Below the pieces are notes generated by a model. The model saw only the letters and a program-made list of their open reading frames with translations, was not told where the DNA came from and did not search any database. Both the position numbers and the translations under genes were made by a program. This document shows, in pieces, positions 7,038 through 16,064 of a stretch of 64,000 nucleotides of DNA (positions are counted from its first letter, which is position 1; each line of letters begins with the position of its first letter). The stretch is from Agromyces cavernae (GTDB taxonomy: Bacteria > Actinomycetota > Actinomycetes > Actinomycetales > Microbacteriaceae): positions 744,001 to 808,000 of the forward strand of contig NZ_JAJNMP010000003.1 of assembly GCF_021044935.1 (NCBI RefSeq). The letters are read 5' to 3'.

Positions 7038-7922
7038 GTGACCGACGATCGGCTCATCGATCCCACGACCAAGCACACCACCGACCCGTTCCCACGTCAG
7101 GAGCAGGAGCCGCCCGGGCTCACCGAGCGCATGGCGCCGTTGCCCGACCACGGCGAGCAGAGCTACCAGGGGAATCGCCTGCTCGAGGGTCGGCGCTCGC
7201 TCATCACCGGCGGCGACTCGGGCATCGGGCGTGCCCTCGCGATCGCGTTCGCCCGCGAGGGCGCGCGGGTCGCCATCTCCTACCTTGCGAGTGAGAGAGC
7301 CGACGCCGAGGAGACGGCCGAGTGGATCCGCGACGCGGGCAGCGAGCCGCTGCTGCTGCCCGGCGACCTGCGCGACGAGCAGCACTGTCGCGACATCGTG
7401 GAGCAGACCGCGCAGGAGTTCGGCGGGCTCGACCTGCTGGTGCTGAACGCGGCCCACCAGCGCAACCGGGGCGGGATCGACGAGATTCCCACCGATGACT
7501 TCGAGCACGTCATGCGGGTGAACCTGTTCGCTCCGGTGTTCATGGCGCGCGCCGCGGTGCCGCTCATGGATGCGGGGTCGTCGATCATCACCACGGCGTC
7601 CATCCAGGGCTTCGACCCGTCGTCGGCGCTCGTCGACTACGCCATGACGAAGGCGGCGCTCGTCGCCTTCACCAAGGCCCTTGCCGAGGAACTCGGACCA
7701 CGGGGCATCCGTGTCAACGCCGTCGCGCCCGGACCGATCTGGACGCCGCTCATCCCCGCGACCGGGTGGCCCGACACGCTGCCCGAGTTCGGGCGCAACA
7801 CCCCGCTCGGTCGTGCCGGTCAACCCGCGGAGCTCGCCGGAGCCTATGTGTACCTCGCGTCCGACGAGGCATCGTACGTGTCGGGCGCCGTGTTGCCCGT
7901 CACCGGCGGGCGCGGACTCTGA
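7038..7922 (+). CDS. SDR family NAD(P)-dependent oxidoreductase (YhdF/YdaD-like)
   Basis: 294 residues. An N-terminal extension rich in Pro and Gln (DPFPRQEQEPPGLTERM) precedes the Rossmann domain, as in the general-stress subgroup of short-chain dehydrogenases. The dinucleotide loop is ITGGDSGIGRALA (about 57-69), NAAH stands in for NNAG, and the catalytic Ser-Tyr-Lys are in TTASIQG...DYAMTKAAL. The segment RVNAVAPGPIWTPL and the ending YVSGAVLPVTGG are typical. Substrate unknown. The GTG start (7038) has AGGAGG seven bases upstream. It leads a run of three same-strand genes with a Rho_N-like protein and topoisomerase IB, possibly a stress or DNA-maintenance group. Confidence 0.88.
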   Translation: MTDDRLIDPTTKHTTDPFPRQEQEPPGLTERMAPLPDHGEQSYQGNRLLEGRRSLITGGDSGIGRALAIAFAREGARVAISYLASERADAEETAEWIRDAGSEPLLLPGDLRDEQHCRDIVEQTAQEFGGLDLLVLNAAHQRNRGGIDEIPTDDFEHVMRVNLFAPVFMARAAVPLMDAGSSIITTASIQGFDPSSALVDYAMTKAALVAFTKALAEELGPRGIRVNAVAPGPIWTPLIPATGWPDTLPEFGRNTPLGRAGQPAELAGAYVYLASDEASYVSGAVLPVTGGRGL

Positions 7923-7959
7923 GACAACCCGCGAGAACGGGGCGAGACAGGAGCACACC

Positions 7960-8229
7960 ATGCCAGGACGCAAGAGGAACCCATCGCTGAAGGACCCCGA
8001 GCTCTACGAGGAGCTGCGTGACGACGGCGCCTCGAAGGAGAAGGCCGCGCGCATCTCGAATGCCGCCGCAGCACAGGGGCGAAGCGCCATCGGCCGCAAG
8101 GGCGGCAAGCACGGCGACTATGAGGACTGGACCGTCGACGCGCTCAGGAAGCGAGCGAAGGAGCTCGGCCTGACCGGGTACAGCGGCAAGCGCAAGGCCG
8201 AACTCATCGACGCGCTGCGCAACCACTGA
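7960..8229 (+). CDS. Small Rho_N/SAP-like domain protein
   Basis: 89 residues. The N-terminal half (KDPELYEELRDDGASKEKAA, then ISNAAAA) is a helical module found in short stress-associated actinobacterial proteins. After a Gly/Lys-rich hinge (GRKGGKHGDYEDW) the last 33 residues (TVDALRKRAKELGLTGYSG, then KRKAELIDALR) match the Rho termination factor N-terminal / SAP-like nucleic-acid-binding motif. A DNA- or RNA-binding role is likely from this motif but not shown. The ATG follows AGGAG with a 7-base gap. It lies 37 bp after the SDR gene and 6 bp before topoisomerase IB, suggesting one transcript. Confidence 0.8.
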   Translation: MPGRKRNPSLKDPELYEELRDDGASKEKAARISNAAAAQGRSAIGRKGGKHGDYEDWTVDALRKRAKELGLTGYSGKRKAELIDALRNH

Positions 8230-8235
8230 CGGGCG

Positions 8236-9210
8236 ATGCCGCGCCTCAGGCGGGTCGAACCGTACGTCTCGCCCGGGTACCTGCGGGTGAGGCGGGGCCG
8301 CGGTTTCGCCTACGTGCACAGCGACGGCGGCTCGGCCGGACGCGCCGAGCGGGCACGCATCGTCGATCTCGCGATCCCACCCGCATGGGAGGACGTGTGG
8401 ATCTCGGATGCCCCGAACGCTCACATTCTCGCGGTCGGCAGCGACGCGGCGGGCCGGCGTCAGTACCTCTACCACCCGGTGTGGCGCCAGCAGCAGGACG
8501 CCGAGAAGTTCCTGCGCATGACCGCGCTCGCCGAGGCCCTCCCCCGGGCCCGTCGGACCGTGCGGCGCGACCTGGCGCAGGGCGATCTCAGTCGGACGCA
8601 CGTGCTCGCCGCGGCCTTCCGCACGCTCGAGCTCGCCGCGCTGCGCATCGGATCCGAGGAGTCGCTCACCGGATTTCGAAGCCGCGGGCTCACGACGCTG
8701 CTCGTCCGCAACGCCGCCGTCGACGGGGACGAGACGGTGCGGTTCCGCTTCCGCGCCAAGGGAGGCATCGGCCAGGAAGTGCGGGTGGCCGACGCCGCGC
8801 TCGCCGACTTCGTGCGTCGGGAGGGCGGGCGATCGGCGGCGTCACGGCTGTACGCGTGGTCGTCGGGGCGTCGGATGCGCGCCCTCGTCCCCGCCGACGT
8901 GAACGACGACATCCGCGAACGCACCGGCGGGGCGTTCACGGCGAAGGACTTCCGCACGCTGCGCGGCACCGTGGTCGCGGCCGAGCGGCTCGCCGAGATC
9001 GGTCCCCTCGCCACCGCGCGGGACCGGAGTCGTGCCGTACGGGAGTTGATCGTGCAGGCGAGCGAAGTACTCGGCAACACCCCCGCGATCGCAAAGGGCA
9101 GCTACATCGACCCCCGCGTGATCTCGGCGTACGAACACGGGCGGGTGATCGATCGCCGTGGCGGTCGCGAGACCGCCCTACTCGCCCTGCTCATCGACGA
9201 CGGGTCGTGA
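8236..9210 (+). CDS. DNA topoisomerase IB
   Basis: 324 residues, the usual size for the bacterial poxvirus-like type IB enzymes that relax supercoils through a 3'-phosphotyrosine intermediate without ATP. Expected active-site elements are visible in order: LAALRIGSEES (Arg near 137), FRAKGGIGQE (Lys near 175), DFRTLRGT (second Arg near 243; the usual His-containing position), and the tyrosine in IAKGSYIDPRVI (near 290). The N-terminal domain runs to about residue 95. ATG 8236 is six bases after the stop of the small Rho_N-like gene. The ligD/ku pair is next to it, so this corner of the chromosome gathers DNA-repair and topology functions. Confidence 0.93.
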   Translation: MPRLRRVEPYVSPGYLRVRRGRGFAYVHSDGGSAGRAERARIVDLAIPPAWEDVWISDAPNAHILAVGSDAAGRRQYLYHPVWRQQQDAEKFLRMTALAEALPRARRTVRRDLAQGDLSRTHVLAAAFRTLELAALRIGSEESLTGFRSRGLTTLLVRNAAVDGDETVRFRFRAKGGIGQEVRVADAALADFVRREGGRSAASRLYAWSSGRRMRALVPADVNDDIRERTGGAFTAKDFRTLRGTVVAAERLAEIGPLATARDRSRAVRELIVQASEVLGNTPAIAKGSYIDPRVISAYEHGRVIDRRGGRETALLALLIDDGS

Positions 9211-9242
9211 ACCCTGCGGTGAACCCGCCCGCGTAGGGCGCC

Positions 9243-9280
9243 CGCGCAGTGCGCACGCGCAGTGCGCACGCGCAGTGACG
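9243..9280. repeat. 13-bp tandem repeat
   Basis: CGCGCAGTGCGCA is repeated almost three times in the gap between the convergent topoisomerase IB and ligD genes; the GTGCGCAC core is itself palindromic. It might function in termination, though no T-tract follows. Confidence 0.6.
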
Positions 9281-9308
9281 CCCACCGCCTGCCGGCCGCC
9301 GGCGCCCC

Positions 9309-11795
9309 TCACTCCTCGCGACGCACCTCGGCGGGGTCGACGTCGGTGCGGATGCCCCGCCACCGCGGGTGCCGGGCCACGCCCGTGCCGGTCCATCCGC
9401 TGAACTCGATCTCGCCGACCAGTTCCGGCCGCACCCACACCGCGTCGGCGGCATCTGCCGCGGGAACGTCCAAGAAAGGGGCATCCACCCGCTCGGTCTC
9501 GGTGAACCTCGCCAGCAGGCGATCGAGATCCTTCTCGCGCAGACCCGACCCGACCCGGCCGACGTATTCGAGCCCGTGCTCGGGCCCACCCTCGCCCGGG
9601 ATGCCGACGAGCAGCGACCGGATGCGGCCCGTGCGGGTTCCGACGCCGCGCCGATACCCGCCGATGACGACCTCCTGCGTGCGGGTGACCTTGAGCTTCA
9701 CCCACTCGTCGGTGCGCGCCCCCGGGCGGTAGGCCGAGCCCGGCCGTTTCGCGACGATACCCTCGAGCCCGAGCATGCGGCTCTCGTCGAGCGCTTCGGC
9801 CGGCGTTCCCTCGGCGGCCGGCGGCACCTCGACGGGCACCCCGGGCACGCGGTGCACCAGTCCGGCGAGGCGCGCCCGGCGGGCGCGATAGGGCTCGCCC
9901 ATCACCGAGGTGCCGTCGACCTCGAGCACGTCGAACAGCAGCAGGCGAACCGGCACGGATGCCGCGACCACGGCGATCTCGCGAGGCTTCGTCAGTCCCA
10001 TCCGCTCCTGCAGCCGGCCGAAGTCGGGCCGCCCCTCGGCGTCGAGCGCGACGATCTCGCCGTCGACGAGGGCGTCCGCGCCGATCACCTCGGGCAGGCG
10101 CGCGAGTTCGGGGTACCGCTCGGTGATGTCGATGCCGTTGCGACTCATGAGGCGCACCCCATCGCCGTCGACGCGCGCGAGCACCCGGATGCCGTCCCAC
10201 TTCCATTCGAGCGCCCAGTCGCCGCGGGCGAGCAGGCCGACCGTGCCGGGTGAGGCGAGCATCGGCCGCTCGCGGATGGCCGCCGGTCGAGTGGCACGCG
10301 CTGGTTGAGGAGCGCCCGACGCAGGAGGACGCGTCTCGAAACCCTCTTCGGCGCCCGGGGTTTCGAGACGGCGCCGGCGCGCCTCCTCAACCCACGCGTG
10401 CGGACGCTGGTCCTTCATGCGGTGCAGCAGCCAACTGCTCTTCTCGCCCGACCCGTCGGTGCGGATGAGCGCGACCCGCACGACACCGGCGAGCGGCCCG
10501 CCCGGCTGCCCGTCGAGGTCGACGATGACCTCGTCGTCGCGCCACTTCTCGGTGGCGTAGGTGCCGGTGTCCCAGATCGTCATCGACCCGGCTCCGTACT
10601 CCCCCGCGGGAATCGTGCCCTCGAAGGTCGCGTACTCCATCGGGTGATCCTCGGTCTGCACCGCGAGATGGTTGACGCCGGATGTCTCGGGCACGCCCTT
10701 CGGCACCGCCCAGCTCTTGAGCACCCCATCGCGCTCGAGTCGCAGGTCGAAGTGCAGGCGCCGGGCGTGGTGCTCCTGGATGACGAACCGCGGCGGGTCG
10801 TCGGCCGACGCGGTCGCGGCACCCCACGTCGAGGCCGGCATAGGCTCGGGCGTCTTGCCGGTCGACCGCATCGAGAGGTACTCCGACAGCGGCCCGCCAT
10901 GCGACCGCTCGGTGATCGCCCGCATCGGGTCGCCTCCGTCGGCGATGCGGGCGAGCACCTCGGATGCCTCGAGGTGGCGCAGCCCCGGATCGTCGAGCTC
11001 CTCCCACGTTCGCGGGGCCGCAACCGTGGGCCGGGCACGGCCGCGCAGCGAATACGGGGCGATCGTCGTCTTGTTGGCGTTGTTCTGGCTCCAGTCGATG
11101 AGCACACGCCCGGTGCGCAGCGTCTTGCGCATGCTCGACACGATGAGCTCGGGGTGGTCGGCCTCGAGCGCACGCGCGAGCTCGTGCGCGACATCCGACA
11201 CCTGCTGGGAGGTCTGCGACCCGTCGAGTGCCGCATAGAGGTGGATGCCCTTGCTGCCGCTCGTCACCGGCAACACCTCGAGACCCATGCCCGCGATGAG
11301 GTCGCGCACGAGACGCGCGACCTCGGCGCACTCGGCGAGGCCCATGCCCTCGCCCGGGTCGAGATCGAACACCATGCGGTCGGGATTCGCGGCACCGCCT
11401 TGCGCGTCGAACCGCCACTGCGGCACGTGCAGCTCGAGCGCCGCCTGCTGGGCGAGCCACACGAGGGTCGCCCGGTCACCCGCGATCGGGTAGGTCTTCG
11501 GCCCGTCGGAGTGCTCGATGACGCCGCGACGCACCCACTCGGGGGCGTGCTCGGCGAGGTTCTTCTCGAAGAACGGCTGTGCCGGGTCATCCGTCGTGCC
11601 GACGCCGTGCACCCAGCGCTTGCGCGTCACCGGGCGGCCGGCCACGAGCGGCACCATGACCGGGGCGATCTCGGCGTAGTACGAGATCACCTCGCCCTTG
11701 GTCGTGCCCGTCTCGGGATACATGACCTTCTCGAGGTTCGTCAGCCGCAGTCTGCGACCGTCGACCTCGACGAGCTGACGCGAGCCCTCGGCCAT
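9309..11795 (-). CDS. ligD: LigD, multidomain ATP-dependent DNA ligase of non-homologous end joining
   Basis: 828 residues in the mycobacterial domain order polymerase, phosphoesterase, ligase. The primase/polymerase domain (about 10-290) has the metal-binding pair in VFDLDPGEG (near 144-146). The phosphoesterase domain (about 330-460) has QEHHARRLHFDLRLERDG. The ligase domain (about 500-828) has the AMP-accepting Lys in EWKWDGIRV (near 531), then SRNGIDITERYPEL, LVDGEIV and EGIVAKRPG. A copy of palindromic repeat R2 (10303-10393) is translated in frame as about 30 Arg/Glu/Pro-rich residues (near 468-497) in the linker before the ligase domain. The start may be ATG 11795 or 11813. Divergent from ku, its partner. 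Confidence 0.95.
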   Translation of the reverse strand: MAEGSRQLVEVDGRRLRLTNLEKVMYPETGTTKGEVISYYAEIAPVMVPLVAGRPVTRKRWVHGVGTTDDPAQPFFEKNLAEHAPEWVRRGVIEHSDGPKTYPIAGDRATLVWLAQQAALELHVPQWRFDAQGGAANPDRMVFDLDPGEGMGLAECAEVARLVRDLIAGMGLEVLPVTSGSKGIHLYAALDGSQTSQQVSDVAHELARALEADHPELIVSSMRKTLRTGRVLIDWSQNNANKTTIAPYSLRGRARPTVAAPRTWEELDDPGLRHLEASEVLARIADGGDPMRAITERSHGGPLSEYLSMRSTGKTPEPMPASTWGAATASADDPPRFVIQEHHARRLHFDLRLERDGVLKSWAVPKGVPETSGVNHLAVQTEDHPMEYATFEGTIPAGEYGAGSMTIWDTGTYATEKWRDDEVIVDLDGQPGGPLAGVVRVALIRTDGSGEKSSWLLHRMKDQRPHAWVEEARRRRLETPGAEEGFETRPPASGAPQPARATRPAAIRERPMLASPGTVGLLARGDWALEWKWDGIRVLARVDGDGVRLMSRNGIDITERYPELARLPEVIGADALVDGEIVALDAEGRPDFGRLQERMGLTKPREIAVVAASVPVRLLLFDVLEVDGTSVMGEPYRARRARLAGLVHRVPGVPVEVPPAAEGTPAEALDESRMLGLEGIVAKRPGSAYRPGARTDEWVKLKVTRTQEVVIGGYRRGVGTRTGRIRSLLVGIPGEGGPEHGLEYVGRVGSGLREKDLDRLLARFTETERVDAPFLDVPAADAADAVWVRPELVGEIEFSGWTGTGVARHPRWRGIRTDVDPAEVRREE
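10303..10393. repeat. Palindromic repeat R2 inside ligD
   Basis: The arm GGTTGAGGAGCGC...GTCTCGAAACCC (10303-10344) faces GGTTTCGAGACG...GCGCCTCCTCAACCC (ending 10393). The whole element is coding, between the phosphoesterase and ligase domains, with no frame break. Confidence 0.85.
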
Positions 11796-11946
11796 GTCCC
11801 CATCTTGTCGCATGAATGTCGCGCGTCGACCGGACGCAACTCAGGAGAATTGCGCTGAAACGCGCTGTGGCGGCCCGCCAGTGCAATGCTCCTGACCTGC
11901 GGACTTCGCTCGGGGCGACGGTCGAAGTTCGCTCGGGGCTTTCGGC

Positions 11947-11967
11947 CACACATCCCCGGGGTGTGTA
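11947..11967. promoter_or_regulatory. Palindrome in the ligD-ku divergent promoter region
   Basis: ACACATCCCC/GGGGTGTGT forms a near-perfect palindrome with one bulged base, 10 bases before the ku start, in the 181-bp gap shared by the two divergent genes. It could be an operator or just the ku leader; a direct repeat TTCGCTCGGGG lies beside it. Confidence 0.35.
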
Positions 11968-11976
11968 CTGGTAGTC

Positions 11977-12888
11977 ATGCGAGCCGTCTGGAAAGGGGCG
12001 GTCACATTCGGCCTGGTCAATGTGCCCGTCAAGCTCTACAGCGCCACCGAAGACCACGACGTGTCCCTGCACCAGGTGCACGCGGCCGACGGCGGGCGCA
12101 TCAGGTACCAACGCGTCTGCGAGATCGACGGCGAGGTCGTGCCGTACCAAGACATCGACAAGGCGTACGACGACGGCGAGCGCACCGTCGTCATCACCGA
12201 TGCCGACCTCAAGTCGCTGCCGGCCGAGCGCAGCCGCGAGATCGAGGTCGTCGAGTTCGTGCCGAGCGCGCAGATCGACCCGATCATGCTCGACCGGAGC
12301 TACTTCCTCGAACCCGATTCGGCGTCGTCGAAGGCCTACGTTCTGCTGCGCGAGACCCTCGAGTCGACCGATCGCACCGCGATCGTGCGCATGTCGCTGC
12401 GGCAGAAGAGCCGACTCGCGGCGCTGCGGGTGCGCGGCGACGTGCTCGTCGTGCAGACCCTGCTGTGGAGTGACGAGGTGCGCGCCGCCGAGTTCCCCTC
12501 GCTCGACGAGGCCGTGAAGATCTCGCCGAAGGAGCTCGACCTGTCGAAACAGCTCGTCGACAGCCTCGTCAACGACTTCGAGCCCGACCAGTACGTCGAC
12601 GAGTACCAGCAGGAGCTGCGCACCCTCATCGCGGCGAAGCTCGAGCAGGGCGAGGCCATCGACACGGCCGCGACGTTCGGCGAGCAGCCCGAGCAGGAGA
12701 AGGGCGGCGAGGTCATCGACCTCATGGAGGCGCTGCGCCAGTCGATCGCGGCGAAGCGTGAGGGCGGCGGTGTGGGCTCGGGCTCGGGCTCGTCGAAGGC
12801 TGCGGGCGCGGCGAAGAAGGACGCGGCCGGGGGCGACAAGAAGCCGGCCGCGAAGAAGGCCACCGCGAAGAAGAAGGCGGCGTCCTGA
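11977..12888 (+). CDS. ku: Ku, DNA end-binding protein of non-homologous end joining
   Basis: 303 residues, starting MRAVWKGAVTFGLVNVPVKL, the standard opening of bacterial Ku. The Ku core beta-barrel region (to about 250) includes VCEIDGEVVPYQDIDKAY and FVPSAQIDPIMLDRSYFLEP. The C-terminus (about 265-303) is a low-complexity Lys/Ala/Gly tail (KKPAAKKATAKKKAA), which in other actinobacteria helps non-specific DNA threading. Bacterial Ku works as a homodimer that binds broken ends and recruits LigD, coded divergently 181 bp away. GTG or ATG alternatives are not needed, since ATG 11977 is preceded by a purine-rich stretch. Confidence 0.96.
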   Translation: MRAVWKGAVTFGLVNVPVKLYSATEDHDVSLHQVHAADGGRIRYQRVCEIDGEVVPYQDIDKAYDDGERTVVITDADLKSLPAERSREIEVVEFVPSAQIDPIMLDRSYFLEPDSASSKAYVLLRETLESTDRTAIVRMSLRQKSRLAALRVRGDVLVVQTLLWSDEVRAAEFPSLDEAVKISPKELDLSKQLVDSLVNDFEPDQYVDEYQQELRTLIAAKLEQGEAIDTAATFGEQPEQEKGGEVIDLMEALRQSIAAKREGGGVGSGSGSSKAAGAAKKDAAGGDKKPAAKKATAKKKAAS

Positions 12889-12957
12889 CGCTCGGCGGCG
12901 CGCGACGTCCGTCGATCGGATGTCCCGCGCGTCGTGGCGGGTCGGTGTGATGTCGCC

Positions 12958-13035
12958 CGGGGCCGAGACCGACGGCCGGTTCAACCGCGTCGGTTCAGCG
13001 TCGCCCCGGGCTCGAGACCGGCGTGCGGTTCAGCA
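12958..13035. repeat. Imperfect tandem duplication downstream of the protease gene
   Basis: TCGCCCGGGGCCGAGACCG and TCGCCCCGGGCTCGAGACCG begin two successive similar units of about 45-50 bp, each ending in GGTTCA; the second covers the protease stop codon. It may be a decayed palindromic repeat or part of a terminator region. Confidence 0.45.
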
Positions 13036-15408
13036 GGGACGCAGCGCAAAGACGTTGCTCGACAGCACCGCCGTCGAGCCGAAGAACGTGACCCGCCCGA
13101 CGCCGAGGCGCAGCAGGTCGGTCGCCGCGGCAGCCGGGAGGCACGTCGGCGCGCTCAGGTAGAGCGGCGCGTCGACGCGGCCGGCGTACGCCGCGCCGGC
13201 GAGTGCGTCGGGGAAGTTGAGCCCGCTCGCCACGAACGCGCGGGTCGCGCTGCCGAACGCGTCGGTGTTGATCGCCGCGGCTGTCGCATAGCGGTCGGTG
13301 CCGGCGACGCGCCTGGTATCGGCGGCGATCGGCGTGAGCTGCGCGAGCACCGTGTTCGATACGACCAGCACACCGCCGGCGACGCGGATGCGCTGCGGCG
13401 CGAGGCGCTGCACGAGCAGTCGTGTCGCGTCGTCGAGCGCTGCCGCACGGGTGAGCACGACCGGCGAGTCGACCGATCCGGCCGCGGCACCCGCCGCGAG
13501 CGCGTCGGGATAGTTGGCCCCGGAGGCAACGTAGACCGCCTGGGTGGGCGCGGGGAACGCCGCGTTGATGAGCTTGCGGCTGGTGTCGTAGCGATCGGTA
13601 CCGCCGATGCGCTGCACAGGTGCGATGGAGCGCAGGGTCGCGTCGGCGGATGCCGCGACGGCGCCGGTGCCGCCCACGATCACGATCTTCGCCGGGTTCA
13701 ACCGCCGCACCTCGGCGAGGATCGCGGCCGTCGGCCCGGAGCGGGGCGTGAGCAGCAGCGGCCCGCCGCCCTTCGCCGCCGCGGGGGCTGCGCTGAGCGC
13801 GTCCGCGAAACCCTCACCCGAGGCGAGATACACGATCGGCACCGCCGCGGGCGACGGGAACGCGGCGACCGAGGTCGCGATCGCGGTCTCGTACCGGCTC
13901 GGCCCGAAGAGGCGATCGGTCGCTGGCCGTGCGACCAGCGCGACCGTTCCGGTCGTTGTCGCGGACGAGTAGACGCCCTGGGACGCGACGATGCGCCAAG
14001 CGTGCGACCCGAGGGATGCTCCGCCGAGCGGCAGGCTGAACGACCCGCCACGGCTCGTGAGCGTGGACGTCGACGTGGCGGTGGTCGCGCCGTCGAGGTA
14101 CAGCGAGACGCGGGTTCCCGCGGGGGCGTTGGGCACGGTGCCTCGTACGGGAACGTCGGCATAGGAACGGCCGCCGAGGATGGACGTGATCTGCGGCTTC
14201 GAGATCGCCACCGAGAGTTCCCAGGCGCTGTTGAAGTCGAGCACGTCGGGCCCCGCGGGCGAGACGACGGGGAAGAAGGCGCTGAGGCCGCCGGTGGTGC
14301 ACGTCGCACTGGCGCCCGAGGTGATGCCCGCCGCGTAGTCGCCGATGAGCGCGGCGCCGCCGCTGTCGCCGCTGCGCACGCACGTGTCGGCGATGATCGC
14401 GTTGACGAGTCGCTCGCTGACGAACACGGCCTGGTCGACCGCGCGCACCGTGCCGCACGTCCAGCCGGTCGTGCGGCCTGACTTGCAGAGCCTGGCACCG
14501 ACGACCGCCGCGGTCGCACCGCGGACCGAGACCGGGGTGCCGGCTGAGGGGGAACCGGAGCCACCGCCCCAGACGGAGACCGATGGCCTGGGCGTCCAGG
14601 CGGACTCGACCGACATGCGTGCGGAATCGACTGCGGCGCCGAATCGCACCGATCCGGTGACGGGGTTGCCGAGCGTGGCGCCGATGGACTGGAACGGGTC
14701 GTTGGGCCTCGACTGCACGAGCGCGCTCGCGGATGCGTCGGGGAACGCCGTGCCGTCGAGGCAGTGCCCCGCCGTGGTGACCTGATGCGCGCCGCCCGCC
14801 TTCAGCCTGCCGTTGAAGGCGACCGAGCAGACGACATATCCGTCGTCGCGAATCCCGTTCTTGTTGAGGTCGGTGCCGGGAATCGCCCAACCGGTGCCCC
14901 CGACGAGATCGGCGGCGGCCTCGAACTGTACGTCGGAGTAGTCGGCGACCATCTCGGGGGTCGGCTCGAACACGGGCGTCGCACCGACCTCCGCGACGGC
15001 CTCGGCGGTCTCGGCAGAGTCGACGAGCACCGTGAGCGTCGTGCCGTCGAGCACCGCATCGGTCGTGTCGACGTCCTGCTCCTCGAGGTGCTCGAGTACG
15101 TCGGCAGCATCGACCGCGGCGTCGGCGGCGGCGAGGTACTCTGCGGGCGACAGGCCGAGGTCGGTCTCGATCGCCTCGACGAGCCCGGCTTCGAGCGTGC
15201 TCGCCTCAGCACGGTACTCTGCGGCGGGGTACTCGCCCATGACGGGTGCATCGCCCTCCCCCGGGGGAGCAGAGATCGACCCCGAGACCGGCAACCCCGT
15301 CGATGCGTGATTCGGCACGGCGTATGCCACCGGCGCCGCGGCAGCGGTCGCCAACAATGTTGCGGTGGCGACCGTTGCGAGCACGGCACCGGGGAACGAT
15401 CGACGCAT
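13030..15408 (-). CDS. Secreted S1 (streptogrisin-like) serine protease with three cell-wall-binding repeats
   Basis: 792 residues. Residues 1-30 form a signal peptide (MRRSFPGAVLATVATATLL, cleavage near AYA-V). A pro-region (about 45-160; STLEAGLVEAIETDLGLSPAEY) resembles alpha-lytic/streptogrisin propeptides. The mature domain has the triad His in TTAGHCLDG (215), Asp near 261 in AAVDSARMSV and Ser in RSGDSGGAAL (349). A beta-sandwich spacer follows, then three cell wall binding type 2 repeats (about 500-792) each with GxxRYxTA-type and VYxASGxxFPDAL-type motifs (for example RIGGTDRYDTS, VYVASGANYPDAL). It is exported and probably held on wall polymers. It stands alone. Confidence 0.92.
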   Translation of the reverse strand: MRRSFPGAVLATVATATLLATAAAAPVAYAVPNHASTGLPVSGSISAPPGEGDAPVMGEYPAAEYRAEASTLEAGLVEAIETDLGLSPAEYLAAADAAVDAADVLEHLEEQDVDTTDAVLDGTTLTVLVDSAETAEAVAEVGATPVFEPTPEMVADYSDVQFEAAADLVGGTGWAIPGTDLNKNGIRDDGYVVCSVAFNGRLKAGGAHQVTTAGHCLDGTAFPDASASALVQSRPNDPFQSIGATLGNPVTGSVRFGAAVDSARMSVESAWTPRPSVSVWGGGSGSPSAGTPVSVRGATAAVVGARLCKSGRTTGWTCGTVRAVDQAVFVSERLVNAIIADTCVRSGDSGGAALIGDYAAGITSGASATCTTGGLSAFFPVVSPAGPDVLDFNSAWELSVAISKPQITSILGGRSYADVPVRGTVPNAPAGTRVSLYLDGATTATSTSTLTSRGGSFSLPLGGASLGSHAWRIVASQGVYSSATTTGTVALVARPATDRLFGPSRYETAIATSVAAFPSPAAVPIVYLASGEGFADALSAAPAAAKGGGPLLLTPRSGPTAAILAEVRRLNPAKIVIVGGTGAVAASADATLRSIAPVQRIGGTDRYDTSRKLINAAFPAPTQAVYVASGANYPDALAAGAAAGSVDSPVVLTRAAALDDATRLLVQRLAPQRIRVAGGVLVVSNTVLAQLTPIAADTRRVAGTDRYATAAAINTDAFGSATRAFVASGLNFPDALAGAAYAGRVDAPLYLSAPTCLPAAAATDLLRLGVGRVTFFGSTAVLSSNVFALRPC

Positions 15409-15522
15409 CAGGGCCGCTTTCAGTGGTGGTGAGTGGGCACCAAACTACCAACAACCGGTGACATCGCCATCACCCACCCGCGAACGGCACGACGCCCCAC
15501 CCGTCCGCGCCTTCGGTATCGT

Positions 15523-15891
15523 TCAGGAGCGGAAGAACTCGTTCGCGCGGGCGGTGTAGAGCAGGATCAGCCCGATCAGCGCGGCGGCCCCGCTGATGAC
15601 CGCGGACCACAGCTGAGCCGGTACGGCGAACATGACATACACGGCGGACGCGAGGTTCAGGACGAACACGATCGTCACGATCACCCTGGACGTGTTGCTG
15701 CCTCGGAACAGTCCGAGGCTGACGAGGATCGTGATGATGCCGATGATGATGGCGACCCAAGCTGCCGTGGTCGCCCCGGGCACTTCTGTTCCGCCGATGA
15801 GGACGATGATGCCGCCGAGGATCTGCAGTGCACCGCTGATCCAGGCGAGGACAGCGACGAGAGTGACGCCGCCGGGACGAGTTCCGGCCAT
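15523..15891 (-). CDS. Small four-helix membrane protein
   Basis: 122 residues with four hydrophobic helices (about 8-30, 40-60, 66-86, 92-112) and a short charged end (ARANEFFRS). The layout resembles actinobacterial DUF7144-type proteins, but I am not sure of the family. The ATG at 15891 is preferred over the upstream 15930 start because AAGGAG lies eight bases before it. Isolated gene; function unknown. Confidence 0.75.
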   Translation of the reverse strand: MAGTRPGGVTLVAVLAWISGALQILGGIIVLIGGTEVPGATTAAWVAIIIGIITILVSLGLFRGSNTSRVIVTIVFVLNLASAVYVMFAVPAQLWSAVISGAAALIGLILLYTARANEFFRS

Positions 15892-16064
15892 GTGAGGCTC
15901 CTTCGACTCGGCAGAGTTGCGTGACCACAAACTAGCGCCGTCAATGAGGGAATGTCAGTCCCTCGAACGCGTGTCGTCACCGCGGCGCGCGTTGTTGTTC
16001 TTCCTTCTCGTGGTCGTCGCCGCGTCGTGACGTGACCAATCGGGAACGACTCGCGATGGAACGA

